From: an uncultured bacterium
GTDB taxonomy: Bacteria; Planctomycetota; UBA1135; GCA-002686595
Direction: 5' to 3'
DNA length: 64,000 nt
NCBI GenBank assembly: GCA_937896235.1
Contig: CALBMX010000048.1
Location: forward strand, 1-64,000
The translations under genes were made by a program, and so were the position numbers. How positions within the stretch are numbered: position 1 is the first letter of the stretch; every line of letters starts with the position of its first letter. The notes beneath the pieces are model-generated. The model saw nothing but the letters and a program-made list of their open reading frames with translations, ran no database searches and was not told where the DNA came from. This document shows positions 25,863 through 33,988 of the stretch, piece by piece.

Positions 25863-28011
25863 TCTCCGCCAAAAACAGCTCGCCAAGATCTTCCAGTTTT
25901 TTGGCGCCAACGCCGGGTAGCTTCCCGAACTCAGCTAGGTCGGAGGGTTTCGTGTTCGCCATCGCAATCAAAGTGCGGTCCGTAAAGATGACATAGGGAG
26001 GCACACCGCGCTCGCGCGCAAGCTCCCTCCGGAAGCCACGCAAATGTTCAAACAGATCCGTGGAATCCGGTTCGAGCTCGGCAACAACTTTACTCCCTCC
26101 ACTCGACCTCTTGCTGCGACCACCGGAAGTGCTAGACGCGCTACGACTACTTGATGCAGACGCAAAGGGGACCTCGATCAAGCTGACGGCTCGGTTGCCG
26201 TACATCAGCTCTCCCCCCTCTTTCGAAAGGAACAGAGTTGGATACTCACCCTTAGCAACTTCGACGTGCCCTAAGCCCACCAGCTGATCGATGAACGAAC
26301 GAATCGTTCGCTGGTCATACTGGGCAAGCAAACCAAACGTCGAGAGAGAGTCGTGACCTCGGTTGCGCACATTCACGGTGTTTGCGCCGCGGCATACGTC
26401 AGCGATGTGAGTGGCGCCAAAGCGCTGCCCGGTGCGCACGATACAGGACAGAATTTTCTGCGCGACAACCACACTCTCCGCGACGGTGGTGAGCTCCCCC
26501 AAACAAACGTCGCACGCACCGCAATCGTACTCTTGCCCAGGCTCTGCAAGCGTCTGGCCAAAGTACTCGACTAATGCGCGGTGGCGACACAAACCACCAG
26601 TCGCAAAGTTCATGATGCGGCCAAGTCGATCGAGGGCGACAGTCTGCGCCTTTGCCGCGCGGAAGGCCGCCTCTCCTGCGGCCTCTACACGCGCTGCCTC
26701 TACAGCGGCGGGGTCCGGGGCGGGCCGCCTGTCATGGGCTGGGGACGAACCCTCGCAACCCTCAAACCAAACGTCATCGTCACCCTCGACAGGCTCGTAT
26801 TCCCCCGCACCAAAATACGAAGAGCTCGCGGCGGAGTCCTCAGGTTCGGGGGCATACGTCACGGCGTCAGCTGCCTCCTGTGCGGACCGCTCGAGCATGC
26901 CCTTCCAGCTAAAGTAGTCCGAACCGGAGTAGAACAGCACGCACTCCGCGTGCAAACCGTCGCGACCGGCACGCCCCGTCTCTTGAGCGTATTGCTCGAT
27001 GCCCTTGGGCAACGATGCGTGCACGATAAAGCGAACGTTCGTGCGATCGATCCCCATTCCAAACGCAACGGTTGCGACGACGACATCTAGGTCTTCGGAT
27101 TGAAACTTCTCTTGCACCTTAGCGCGCTTCGATGCGGCAAGGCCAGCGTGGTAGGCGGCCGACCGCACACCCGCTTTTTGCAAATCGTTGTTGATACGCT
27201 CGGTATCTTTCCGCGACAGGCAGTACACGATTCCCGCGTCGCCCTTGTGCTTCAAAATCACGCCCATGATCTGGTCGTGAATCTTGGCTCGTGGCAGCAC
27301 GCGATACGTCAAGTTCGGACGATCACAGTTTGCGATCAACAGCGCGGGATCACGAAGTTGGAGGGCCTGAACGATATCGATGCGAACGTCTTCCGTCGCG
27401 GTGGCCGTAAACGCTTGAATCGGCACAACTGGGACGAGTTTCCTCAGGGAGCCAAGTCGCTGATATTCCGGGCGAAAGTCGTGCCCCCATTGGCTAATGC
27501 AGTGCGCCTCGTCGATTGCGATACCCGCGATCCCACCAGGGTTTCGCTGCAAATTCTCAAGGAAACCCGGCACGAACAAGCGCTCCGGCGCGACGTAGAG
27601 CAGCTTCAGCCTTCCGGCGTCCAGTTCGCGGTAGACCTCACGCTTCTCCTCGGCGGTCTGCGCGCTGGTTAGCATCCCTGCGGCGACACCGTTTTGAACA
27701 AGCCCATCCACCTGATCTTTCATCAGGGAGATCAACGGGCTAATCACAAGTGTCAAGCCATCTCGGATCAGAGCGGGGGCCTGGAAGCAAAGACTCTTTC
27801 CACCGCCAGTCGGCAGGACAAGCAAGAGGTCCCGATTGTCCAGCGAGGCGCAGATCGCCTCGCGCTGTACATTCCGAAACGACTCGATCCCAAACACTGC
27901 CGACGCGTGTCTTTCTAGCGCATCCAAAGTAGCCGTGCTCCCCGACAAGCCAGAAGCCACGCGATCGCCTTTGTCTTCGGTACCAACCTTGCCGCTGCCA
28001 AACTCAATCAT
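25855..28011 (-). CDS. recQ: ATP-dependent DNA helicase RecQ
   Basis: 718-residue superfamily 2 helicase that acts in recombination and replication repair. Walker A TGGGKS is at 68-73, DEAH at 167-170 followed by CISQWGHDFRPEY, and motif VI is ETGRAGRDG. Zinc-binding cysteines lie in CRHRALVEYF and CGACDVC, and a C-terminal HRDC domain (LRGFRRELARERGVPPYVIF) is present. A low-complexity acidic insert lies between the helicase core and the zinc region (EDSAASSSYFGAGEYEPVEG), and a Ser-rich linker precedes HRDC. The start overlaps the DUF3108 gene by 8 bp. Confidence 0.95.
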   Translation of the reverse strand: MIEFGSGKVGTEDKGDRVASGLSGSTATLDALERHASAVFGIESFRNVQREAICASLDNRDLLLVLPTGGGKSLCFQAPALIRDGLTLVISPLISLMKDQVDGLVQNGVAAGMLTSAQTAEEKREVYRELDAGRLKLLYVAPERLFVPGFLENLQRNPGGIAGIAIDEAHCISQWGHDFRPEYQRLGSLRKLVPVVPIQAFTATATEDVRIDIVQALQLRDPALLIANCDRPNLTYRVLPRAKIHDQIMGVILKHKGDAGIVYCLSRKDTERINNDLQKAGVRSAAYHAGLAASKRAKVQEKFQSEDLDVVVATVAFGMGIDRTNVRFIVHASLPKGIEQYAQETGRAGRDGLHAECVLFYSGSDYFSWKGMLERSAQEAADAVTYAPEPEDSAASSSYFGAGEYEPVEGDDDVWFEGCEGSSPAHDRRPAPDPAAVEAARVEAAGEAAFRAAKAQTVALDRLGRIMNFATGGLCRHRALVEYFGQTLAEPGQEYDCGACDVCLGELTTVAESVVVAQKILSCIVRTGQRFGATHIADVCRGANTVNVRNRGHDSLSTFGLLAQYDQRTIRSFIDQLVGLGHVEVAKGEYPTLFLSKEGGELMYGNRAVSLIEVPFASASSSRSASSTSGGRSKRSSGGSKVVAELEPDSTDLFEHLRGFRRELARERGVPPYVIFTDRTLIAMANTKPSDLAEFGKLPGVGAKKLEDLGELFLAEIS

Positions 28012-29050
28012 TTTTCAGGGCGGGGAGTGGCGTAAATAGGTCCGGCGTTCCCATGAATTTTTCGAGGAAGATGTCCACGTCGATATCGACGGGCCCGGCG
28101 GGAATCGTCCCCGAAATACGCACGGGAACACCCGTGATCACGTCTACCCAAAGGTGAATCGAACCGCGAATTCCAAAGAGCCCCTCGAACTTCTCCTTCT
28201 CTTTTTCCGGCTCTCCAGGATAGGGCTTGGGGTCGAGGATAATCTCAACCGCGTTAAAGCGACCCGCGGGAACTTCGACGGTTTTTGACACGCCGCGCCG
28301 CAAGGTCAGCTCCCATAGGGTCTGCTTGTCCAAAAGGGGGAAGGAGATCTCGTCTTCTCCGGAGAGCACAAGCGTCCGCGAGAGATAGACGGCGCCTAGC
28401 ATGTCCACCGAACCCACAGGAATGTCGCGGAACAAGGCGGCCTTCCAAATGCGCTCCCCCGAGGGTGCGCCTTTGCTGGTGTCGCTTCGGTAGCTCGTCT
28501 GACTTTTGCCGTCCAGCGAACCAAGTAAACTCTCACGGCGCCGATTTTCCGAGCCCGATTGGCGGTAGAGATGAGAGATCGACGGCCACACCGTTGGCAG
28601 GTAACGCGAGTCGAGCACGGTCTTCATTTCGTACCACAAGTAGCTGCCATTTGCTTTCGCTCGCAGCCAAGCTGTTTCCCGAGCCTCACCCTCCTCCTTC
28701 GGTGCCATCAGAACCAGGCTTCGCTGAAACGCATCAACACCGCTGTCCAGGTCGACCGAGCCAACCGTCGCGCCGATAGGACCCAGCGCGACGTGGACTC
28801 CAAAGCCAAGGTGCTCGGCCCTGGGGACTAGTAACTTCGGCTCCCCTTCTCCGCGGTCTACAAGGAAGGGTTCAACCCCGTCCACCAGAGCTGACTTTAG
28901 ATGGACCGCCACCTTCTGTGTGGAAGCGGCGTCTTCATCACCAGTGGCATCATGCCCCACGGCAGCACTTCCCAAGAGTAAGAGAGCTAGGAGCGGAATG
29001 GCGAGCGCAGCGTTCTGTGAAAACATGGTCATGGTCAAAGAGATAGACAC
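28004..29050 (-). CDS. Exported DUF3108 domain protein
   Basis: 348 residues. The signal peptide (ALAIPLLALLLLGSAAVG) is near the N-terminus. The rest fits DUF3108: GSYLWYEMKTVLDSRYLPTVW, then a C-terminal part with VEVPAGRFNAVEIILDPKPY and SIHLWVDVITGVPVRI. Members are periplasmic proteins of unknown function, often compared with lipoprotein-carrier folds. The exact start among several ATGs near 29050-29026 is not certain. It is co-directional with recQ, with an 8-bp overlap. Confidence 0.75.
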   Translation of the reverse strand: MSISLTMTMFSQNAALAIPLLALLLLGSAAVGHDATGDEDAASTQKVAVHLKSALVDGVEPFLVDRGEGEPKLLVPRAEHLGFGVHVALGPIGATVGSVDLDSGVDAFQRSLVLMAPKEEGEARETAWLRAKANGSYLWYEMKTVLDSRYLPTVWPSISHLYRQSGSENRRRESLLGSLDGKSQTSYRSDTSKGAPSGERIWKAALFRDIPVGSVDMLGAVYLSRTLVLSGEDEISFPLLDKQTLWELTLRRGVSKTVEVPAGRFNAVEIILDPKPYPGEPEKEKEKFEGLFGIRGSIHLWVDVITGVPVRISGTIPAGPVDIDVDIFLEKFMGTPDLFTPLPALKND

Positions 29051-29108
29051 CGGGGATGCCTGTTGATTACGAAGATTTGAGTTAGATTCTCGCTCTTTTT
29101 TCTAGCTC

Positions 29109-30158
29109 TTACGCGTCGCCTCTACGCTGGGCAAGTCGCGATTCTGCGATCGAGATCGCAACACGGAATGGGGGGATGCCGTCGCTCTGGGAGCACGTGA
29201 GGATCTCATCTACGGCGCTTTCGATGCGAGTCTCGATACCTTCAAGGGGTTCGATGCGGTTTTCGAGGTGAAAAAATGCGCCGCGAATCAAAGCGCCGGC
29301 ATTCAGTACGAAGTCGGGCAAGTACAAGACACCGCGGCCGTGCAACATGTCGCCGTGGTGGTTTTTTGCTAGCACGTTATTGGCGGCGCCCGCGACGATG
29401 CGAGTTCGCAAACGCTCGATGGTCACGTCGTGCAGGATCCCGCCGAGGGCGCAAGGTGCAAACACATCGCATTCGATCTGAATCTCCGTCGACGGCTCGA
29501 CGAACTCGAAGCCGAGGCGCCTCGCCACAGCCTCTCCGTGGTCGGTGTCGATGTCCGTGCCGACCACCGTTGCGCCGACCTCGATGAGGCGACTAGCAAG
29601 CTTCGCGCCGACCTCGCCAAGGCCCTGAATCACGATCTTGCGGGCGCTCCAATCGACCTCGCCGTCGATGTGCCGCAAGCCGGCACGAATCCCCGCAAAT
29701 GCGCCGGCAGCCGTTGCTCCGCCGAGATCTCCCGGACCCTCGGGACCAGTGCGCGTCACGTAGGAGGTCTCCGCAGAGAGCCAGTCCAGCGCGGTACCGT
29801 CCGTCCCAACGTCCGGGCCGGTGTAAAAGCGGCCATTCATGCCCTCGACCATTTTACCCAGGTGTCGATAAGCGCCTTCGATATCTAAAGCGGGATCGTC
29901 CAGCACAACGGCCTTTGCGCCACCCCCGGGGATCCCTGCCAGCACGCATTTGTACGTCATGGCCCGCGCCAGGCGTAGGCAATCCATCAAAGCGGCTCGC
30001 TCGGAGAGGTAACTCCAGCGCCTAATGCCGCCAAACGCAGGGCCCGCACTCGTGTCGTGGATAGCGATAAGCGCTCGCAACCCCGACTTGCGGTCGTGAA
30101 CGCCGATGACCTCTTCAAAGCCCTCTCTGGACATGGCGTCGAGAATATGAATACCCAT
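29109..30158 (-). CDS. Leucine/phenylalanine/valine-type amino acid dehydrogenase
   Basis: NAD-dependent oxidative deaminase of the Glu/Leu/Phe/Val dehydrogenase superfamily. From ATG 30158 it is 349 residues and aligns by eye with leucine dehydrogenase (IHILDAMSREGFEEV, AIHDTSAGPAFGG). The catalytic region AMTYKCVLAGIPGGGAKAV supplies the Lys residues, followed by GPDVGTD. GLGEVGAKLASRL is the NAD Rossmann loop. The frame is open to ATG 30209, an alternative that adds 17 residues. Leucine versus related substrates cannot be fixed. It lies 58 bp upstream of the DUF3108 gene. Confidence 0.88.
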   Translation of the reverse strand: MGIHILDAMSREGFEEVIGVHDRKSGLRALIAIHDTSAGPAFGGIRRWSYLSERAALMDCLRLARAMTYKCVLAGIPGGGAKAVVLDDPALDIEGAYRHLGKMVEGMNGRFYTGPDVGTDGTALDWLSAETSYVTRTGPEGPGDLGGATAAGAFAGIRAGLRHIDGEVDWSARKIVIQGLGEVGAKLASRLIEVGATVVGTDIDTDHGEAVARRLGFEFVEPSTEIQIECDVFAPCALGGILHDVTIERLRTRIVAGAANNVLAKNHHGDMLHGRGVLYLPDFVLNAGALIRGAFFHLENRIEPLEGIETRIESAVDEILTCSQSDGIPPFRVAISIAESRLAQRRGDA

Positions 30159-30378
30159 AGGAAGCCAGTCTACCTTTTCCAACCTGCGCTCCCCGAGTGC
30201 CAAGTCCATCCATTCTGCACCTTTGCGGCCTTTTCACAGGGCATCGGGAAGGTAACATCAGCCCGGGTTTGCTAATCCCGAGTGTTGAGGGGAAGATGGC
30301 GCCTACCCGTGCGTCTGTGGGCTTCTACCCATCGATTTCCGTCGACTGCACCCGACTCTCCAAAACCACCCTCCGGTC

Positions 30379-31377
30379 ATGCGCCACGCCAGCCTTTTCA
30401 TGCTTCTCCTCGCCTCCTGTACCGCTTCGGGCAAGAACTCCTCGGGAGAAATCAACTCCCTGCCCAGCTCGATTGAAACGGAGCAGTACGTAAACATGAA
30501 TGCGCGGATTAGCGCAGATGAGGAAAAGCCGATCGGTGCCTTTTTGAGCGAGGTCGGAAACCGAGTCCAGGCCTGGAGCAACGCACGCTACCAGGGAAAT
30601 GATGAGCAGGTTCGACTGCTCGAGGGCGTCCTGAAGTTCGAGTGCCTGCAGCGCCAAGCCGAGCTCATTGTGCAGCTCGAAACGGGCCCACCGCGCAACC
30701 GCTCCCTAGCTGCCGTTGCGCTCGGGTTTACGAACTCGCACGTGATTATCGATCCGGATAAGAGCTTGGAGCTGGTGGACCGCGGCGCATTGGCTGTAAG
30801 CCCCTTGCTCTCGGCGACGATGGACGAAAATGCGCAGGTCGCCTCCAATGCCCTGATGGGACTTGGCATTTTAGGGCGCGTCGAGACACCGCTCGAGCCG
30901 ATCTGCGACGCGCTGGACACCTCCCCCAACGGGGCGATCCGCACGAACGCCTCGTATGCGCTACTGGGAATCCTTGGCGCATCCAAAAACATTGCGACGG
31001 ACTTTGCGATCGCGCAGCTGGAGATGGTACGCGAGAGCTGCCAGAGAGGCCTTACGGACACGGAGATGAGCGTCCGTACACAAACGGCGGCGGCACTAGG
31101 GCTGGTTGGCAACGCGGAGTCCATCCCCCACTTGGGAGATCGCCTCAGCGACGAGATCCCGATTGTCGCTCAATCCGCCACGACCGCCTTGGCGCGGATT
31201 GGTCGCGATCAGCAGAACCTCAAAGGCCGTGTTGCACGCCTTCTTTCCAGCCGCCTGGACCTAGTGCAGCCTACGCGCCGCGAAACGCTGCTCGTCGGCC
31301 TGGTCATGCTCGCGGAGACCAACTTGGGAGAGGAGACGGAAAAGTGGGTCGACTGGGCAGCTAAGCTGCCGCGGTAA
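30379..31377 (+). CDS. HEAT-repeat lipoprotein
   Basis: 332 residues with lipobox LLAS-Cys (Cys14). About 60 variable residues are followed by paired helices of HEAT type: RNRSLAAVALGF, NAQVASNALMGLGILG, GAIRTNASYALLGILG, MSVRTQTAAALGLVG and PIVAQSATTALARIG. Such scaffolds mediate protein contacts and no enzyme motif is visible. It is divergent from the dehydrogenase gene with about 220 bp between starts. The aminotransferase gene follows 66 bp downstream. Confidence 0.75.
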   Translation: MRHASLFMLLLASCTASGKNSSGEINSLPSSIETEQYVNMNARISADEEKPIGAFLSEVGNRVQAWSNARYQGNDEQVRLLEGVLKFECLQRQAELIVQLETGPPRNRSLAAVALGFTNSHVIIDPDKSLELVDRGALAVSPLLSATMDENAQVASNALMGLGILGRVETPLEPICDALDTSPNGAIRTNASYALLGILGASKNIATDFAIAQLEMVRESCQRGLTDTEMSVRTQTAAALGLVGNAESIPHLGDRLSDEIPIVAQSATTALARIGRDQQNLKGRVARLLSSRLDLVQPTRRETLLVGLVMLAETNLGEETEKWVDWAAKLPR

Positions 31378-31443
31378 CTTCCCCTTTACAGACTCTCCAG
31401 CACTCCCTTGGCGAAACGGCTCGAAGCGCCTAGGCTGCCTTGC

Positions 31444-32622
31444 ATGACCAAGCCCTCCCGCATCCAGCCCTCCGACCGCACGGCGCGATTCACGGAGTCC
31501 GTCATCCGTGAGATGTCCCGTATCGCGGCACGAGAGGGTTCTGTCAACCTGGCCCAAGGGTTCCCCGACTTCGCCGCTCCGGCTGCGATGAAGGCCTCGG
31601 CGAGTGTGGCCATCGAAGCGGATATCAATCAGTACGCCGTCACCTGGGGAGCACCTCGTCTTCGGGAGGCAGTCGCAAAGCGAACATCGGACTACAACTC
31701 GATTCCCACCAGCGCCGACGCCCATGTGACCGTCACTTGCGGTGCGACCGAAGCGATGATCGCGGTCATGATGGCGACGCTCAATCCCGGCGACGAGGTC
31801 ATCATCTTCGAGCCGTTCTACGAGAACTACGGTCCCGACTGCACGCTGTCGGGAGCTACGCCACGGTTCGTGCGCCTGCACGGCCCGGAGTGGGGTTTTG
31901 ATCGAGCCGAGGTCGCCGCTGCTTTTGGGCCGAGAACCAAGGCGATCCTGATCAACACACCACACAACCCCACGGGCAAGGTCTTCGACAGAGACGAGCT
32001 CGCGTTCTTGGCCGACCTGTGCATTCGTTTCGATGTTCTAGCGATCACGGACGAGATCTACGAGTACATCCTTTTCGACGGTACAAAACACCTCTCGATC
32101 GCCTCCTTTCCCGGCATGCTCGACCGCACGGTGACCATTAGTGGGCTCTCCAAAACCTGGAGTGCAACCGGCTGGCGCATCGGCTGGTGCATCTCACCGG
32201 AGCACCTCACCGGCGCCATCCGGAAGGTCCACGATTTCCTCACCGTGGGAGCACCGGCACCGCTGCAAGAGGCCGCCGCAGACGCCCTTGCCTTTGACGT
32301 CAGCTATTTCGACAAGCTGCGGGAAACCTACCAAAAACGACGCGACGTTTTGGTGTCGGCGCTGATCGACACCGGTTTTCAAATTGCACTTCCCAAGGGC
32401 GCTTACTACATCATGGCCGGCATCCAAAAACACGCCAAGCCAGGCCAGACGGACACGGAATTCGCCATGGCTCTTGCGGCAGACGGTGGCGTCGCTACTG
32501 TCCCCGGCTCCAGCTTTTTTGCCAACCCAAAAGACGGTAACAGCATCATTCGCTTTTGCTTTGCGAAGCGCTTTGAGACCTTAGAGGCAGCGGCGGCGAT
32601 CCTGCGGGCGAGACTACGTTGA
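31444..32622 (+). CDS. Class I PLP aminotransferase (kynurenine/methionine aminotransferase-like)
   Basis: 392 residues from ATG 31444. NLAQGFPDF near the N-terminus is characteristic of the KAT/YbdL subgroup that acts on aromatic and sulfur amino acids. NTPHNPTGKVFD and the PLP-lysine motif SGLSKTWSATGWRIGW (Lys237) are complete. The C-terminal Arg that binds the carboxylate is in IIRFCFAK. The open frame back to 31408 is not needed. The stop is overlapped by the TTG of the next gene. The exact substrate is unknown. Confidence 0.9.
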   Translation: MTKPSRIQPSDRTARFTESVIREMSRIAAREGSVNLAQGFPDFAAPAAMKASASVAIEADINQYAVTWGAPRLREAVAKRTSDYNSIPTSADAHVTVTCGATEAMIAVMMATLNPGDEVIIFEPFYENYGPDCTLSGATPRFVRLHGPEWGFDRAEVAAAFGPRTKAILINTPHNPTGKVFDRDELAFLADLCIRFDVLAITDEIYEYILFDGTKHLSIASFPGMLDRTVTISGLSKTWSATGWRIGWCISPEHLTGAIRKVHDFLTVGAPAPLQEAAADALAFDVSYFDKLRETYQKRRDVLVSALIDTGFQIALPKGAYYIMAGIQKHAKPGQTDTEFAMALAADGGVATVPGSSFFANPKDGNSIIRFCFAKRFETLEAAAAILRARLR

Positions 32623-33479
32623 AAACTTCGCAAACACCTTGGGGTGCCAACAATCACGCTTTTCGAGTAGGTTTCAGACCTTGGGCCTTCTGTTTATTCC
32701 TGGCCCTAGGAGCAGCCTGTGGCTCAGATCCCGGGCCGCCTGCTCTCCCGCACATCCCCACAATTCTCGATGCGCAACCGCTGGAGCAGCTCTCCGACCC
32801 CGGGTGGACTTCACAGGCTCCCTCTGACTTACATTTTGTGACGGACCTCTTCTTTACGGGGAGTCCCGATGCGCCTCACCGCCTAACCGTCACCTTCCAA
32901 GGGCCGACGCTCTGCCGCTGGACGATGCAGCGCCTTCTCGACGAAGATAAGGACCGCATCATCAACTACCGTATGGGCGACCGCATCTTTGAGTTGCCGC
33001 AGGACACCAAGTCCTCGATCGAATATGGCGAGGCCGATGCCGCGCTCATACTGCGCCGCATGGAGCTTCGTCGAGCGGCTATGTTTTGGCCAGATGCGCC
33101 ACACGGCCAATCCGAGTGGGCCCCTGAGGAGGCGGGCGTAGAGACGCTCATTCTTCTTAGTGCCAACGGCGAGAAGCTCGGTCACATCCAAATGCAGCCC
33201 TCAATCCAAAAGCCCGCACCGGAGGGGAGAGAGCCCTCCCCCAAGAGCTTCCAGCTCTTCACAGCCTTTGACGATGCGGGCAAAGAAGTGGAATCTCTGC
33301 GGATCTTGGAGCGCTACAACCACGAGGGCCGCTCTTGGCCGAAGAGCTTCGCTCTCCTAGTTGGGCCAACTGAGATCTGGAGGGAGACGGTCTCTCAACT
33401 AAATACCCAGAGCTGGTTTGGCGAAGAGTATTTCGCGCCCATGGACCGCGCAAGAGAGCTCTTCCCCCAAAAGGAGTAG
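32619..33479 (+). CDS. Lipoprotein of unknown function
   Basis: 286 residues from a TTG that overlaps the aminotransferase stop (TTGA). A basic N-terminus is followed by a hydrophobic helix and lipobox-like ALGAAC with Cys34. The mature protein begins with a Pro-rich spacer and then mixed alpha/beta sequence (LHFVTDLFFTGSPDAP, ESLRILERYNHEG). No family is recognised. It is co-transcribed with the aminotransferase, which may be incidental. Confidence 0.6.
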   Translation: MKTSQTPWGANNHAFRVGFRPWAFCLFLALGAACGSDPGPPALPHIPTILDAQPLEQLSDPGWTSQAPSDLHFVTDLFFTGSPDAPHRLTVTFQGPTLCRWTMQRLLDEDKDRIINYRMGDRIFELPQDTKSSIEYGEADAALILRRMELRRAAMFWPDAPHGQSEWAPEEAGVETLILLSANGEKLGHIQMQPSIQKPAPEGREPSPKSFQLFTAFDDAGKEVESLRILERYNHEGRSWPKSFALLVGPTEIWRETVSQLNTQSWFGEEYFAPMDRARELFPQKE

Positions 33480-33988
33480 CTGCCGAGTTTGAGTTGGAAT
33501 CGTCACTTCGACAGCGAGGTGCGCGTCTAGGGGGGAGTGTCCAGCATGTCTCCCTCCCTCACCGTGTGTACCTGCGGGGTGTTGTTGCACTCCACTTTTG
33601 GGCCCCACAATCAATCGGCCGTGGGCCGCCGAGGTTCTCGCCCATTGGTTCTGCCGAGACTCCCGGATTCCCAGCAAAGTTGAGTGGCGGGCTCTTCGCG
33701 AGAGCGCAGTCTGCCTGGTCGCATTGATTGAGGGTCGCCGGTTAGGCCCTCGGGCGAACTTTCGTCGCGCGAACCTGCGCGTAAGTCGCTTAGCGGGTAG
33801 GTGCGAGCGAAAGGATGCCCAAAAACCCGAAATCCACACCAAAGTGAGACACGAAAACTGTCCACCTTAAGAGACACGAACTCCCCCGCCCCCCCCCTGT
33901 AGATCTCCAGGACGAGTTTCCAGCTTGGCACCGGATTTGCATTTGGAGACTGTCAATATCCCCTCGTTGACCAATGCTGGAGCCACTT
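33480..33988. other. Gene-poor region with a 10-bp direct repeat, possible mobile-element remnant
   Basis: About 500 bp without a credible gene. GAGACACGAA occurs at 33846-33855 and 33871-33880 with CTGTCCACCTTAA between the copies. Such direct repeats with GTCCAC are seen at the ends of some insertion sequences. No transposase fragment was recognised in either strand, so this is only suggestive. The right edge (33979-33982) carries the GGAG ribosome-binding site of the next gene. Confidence 0.4.

Noticed and set aside
33598-33870. Possible transposase remnant between the lipoprotein and the TPR protein
   Set aside because: No catalytic or family motif could be recognised on either strand.
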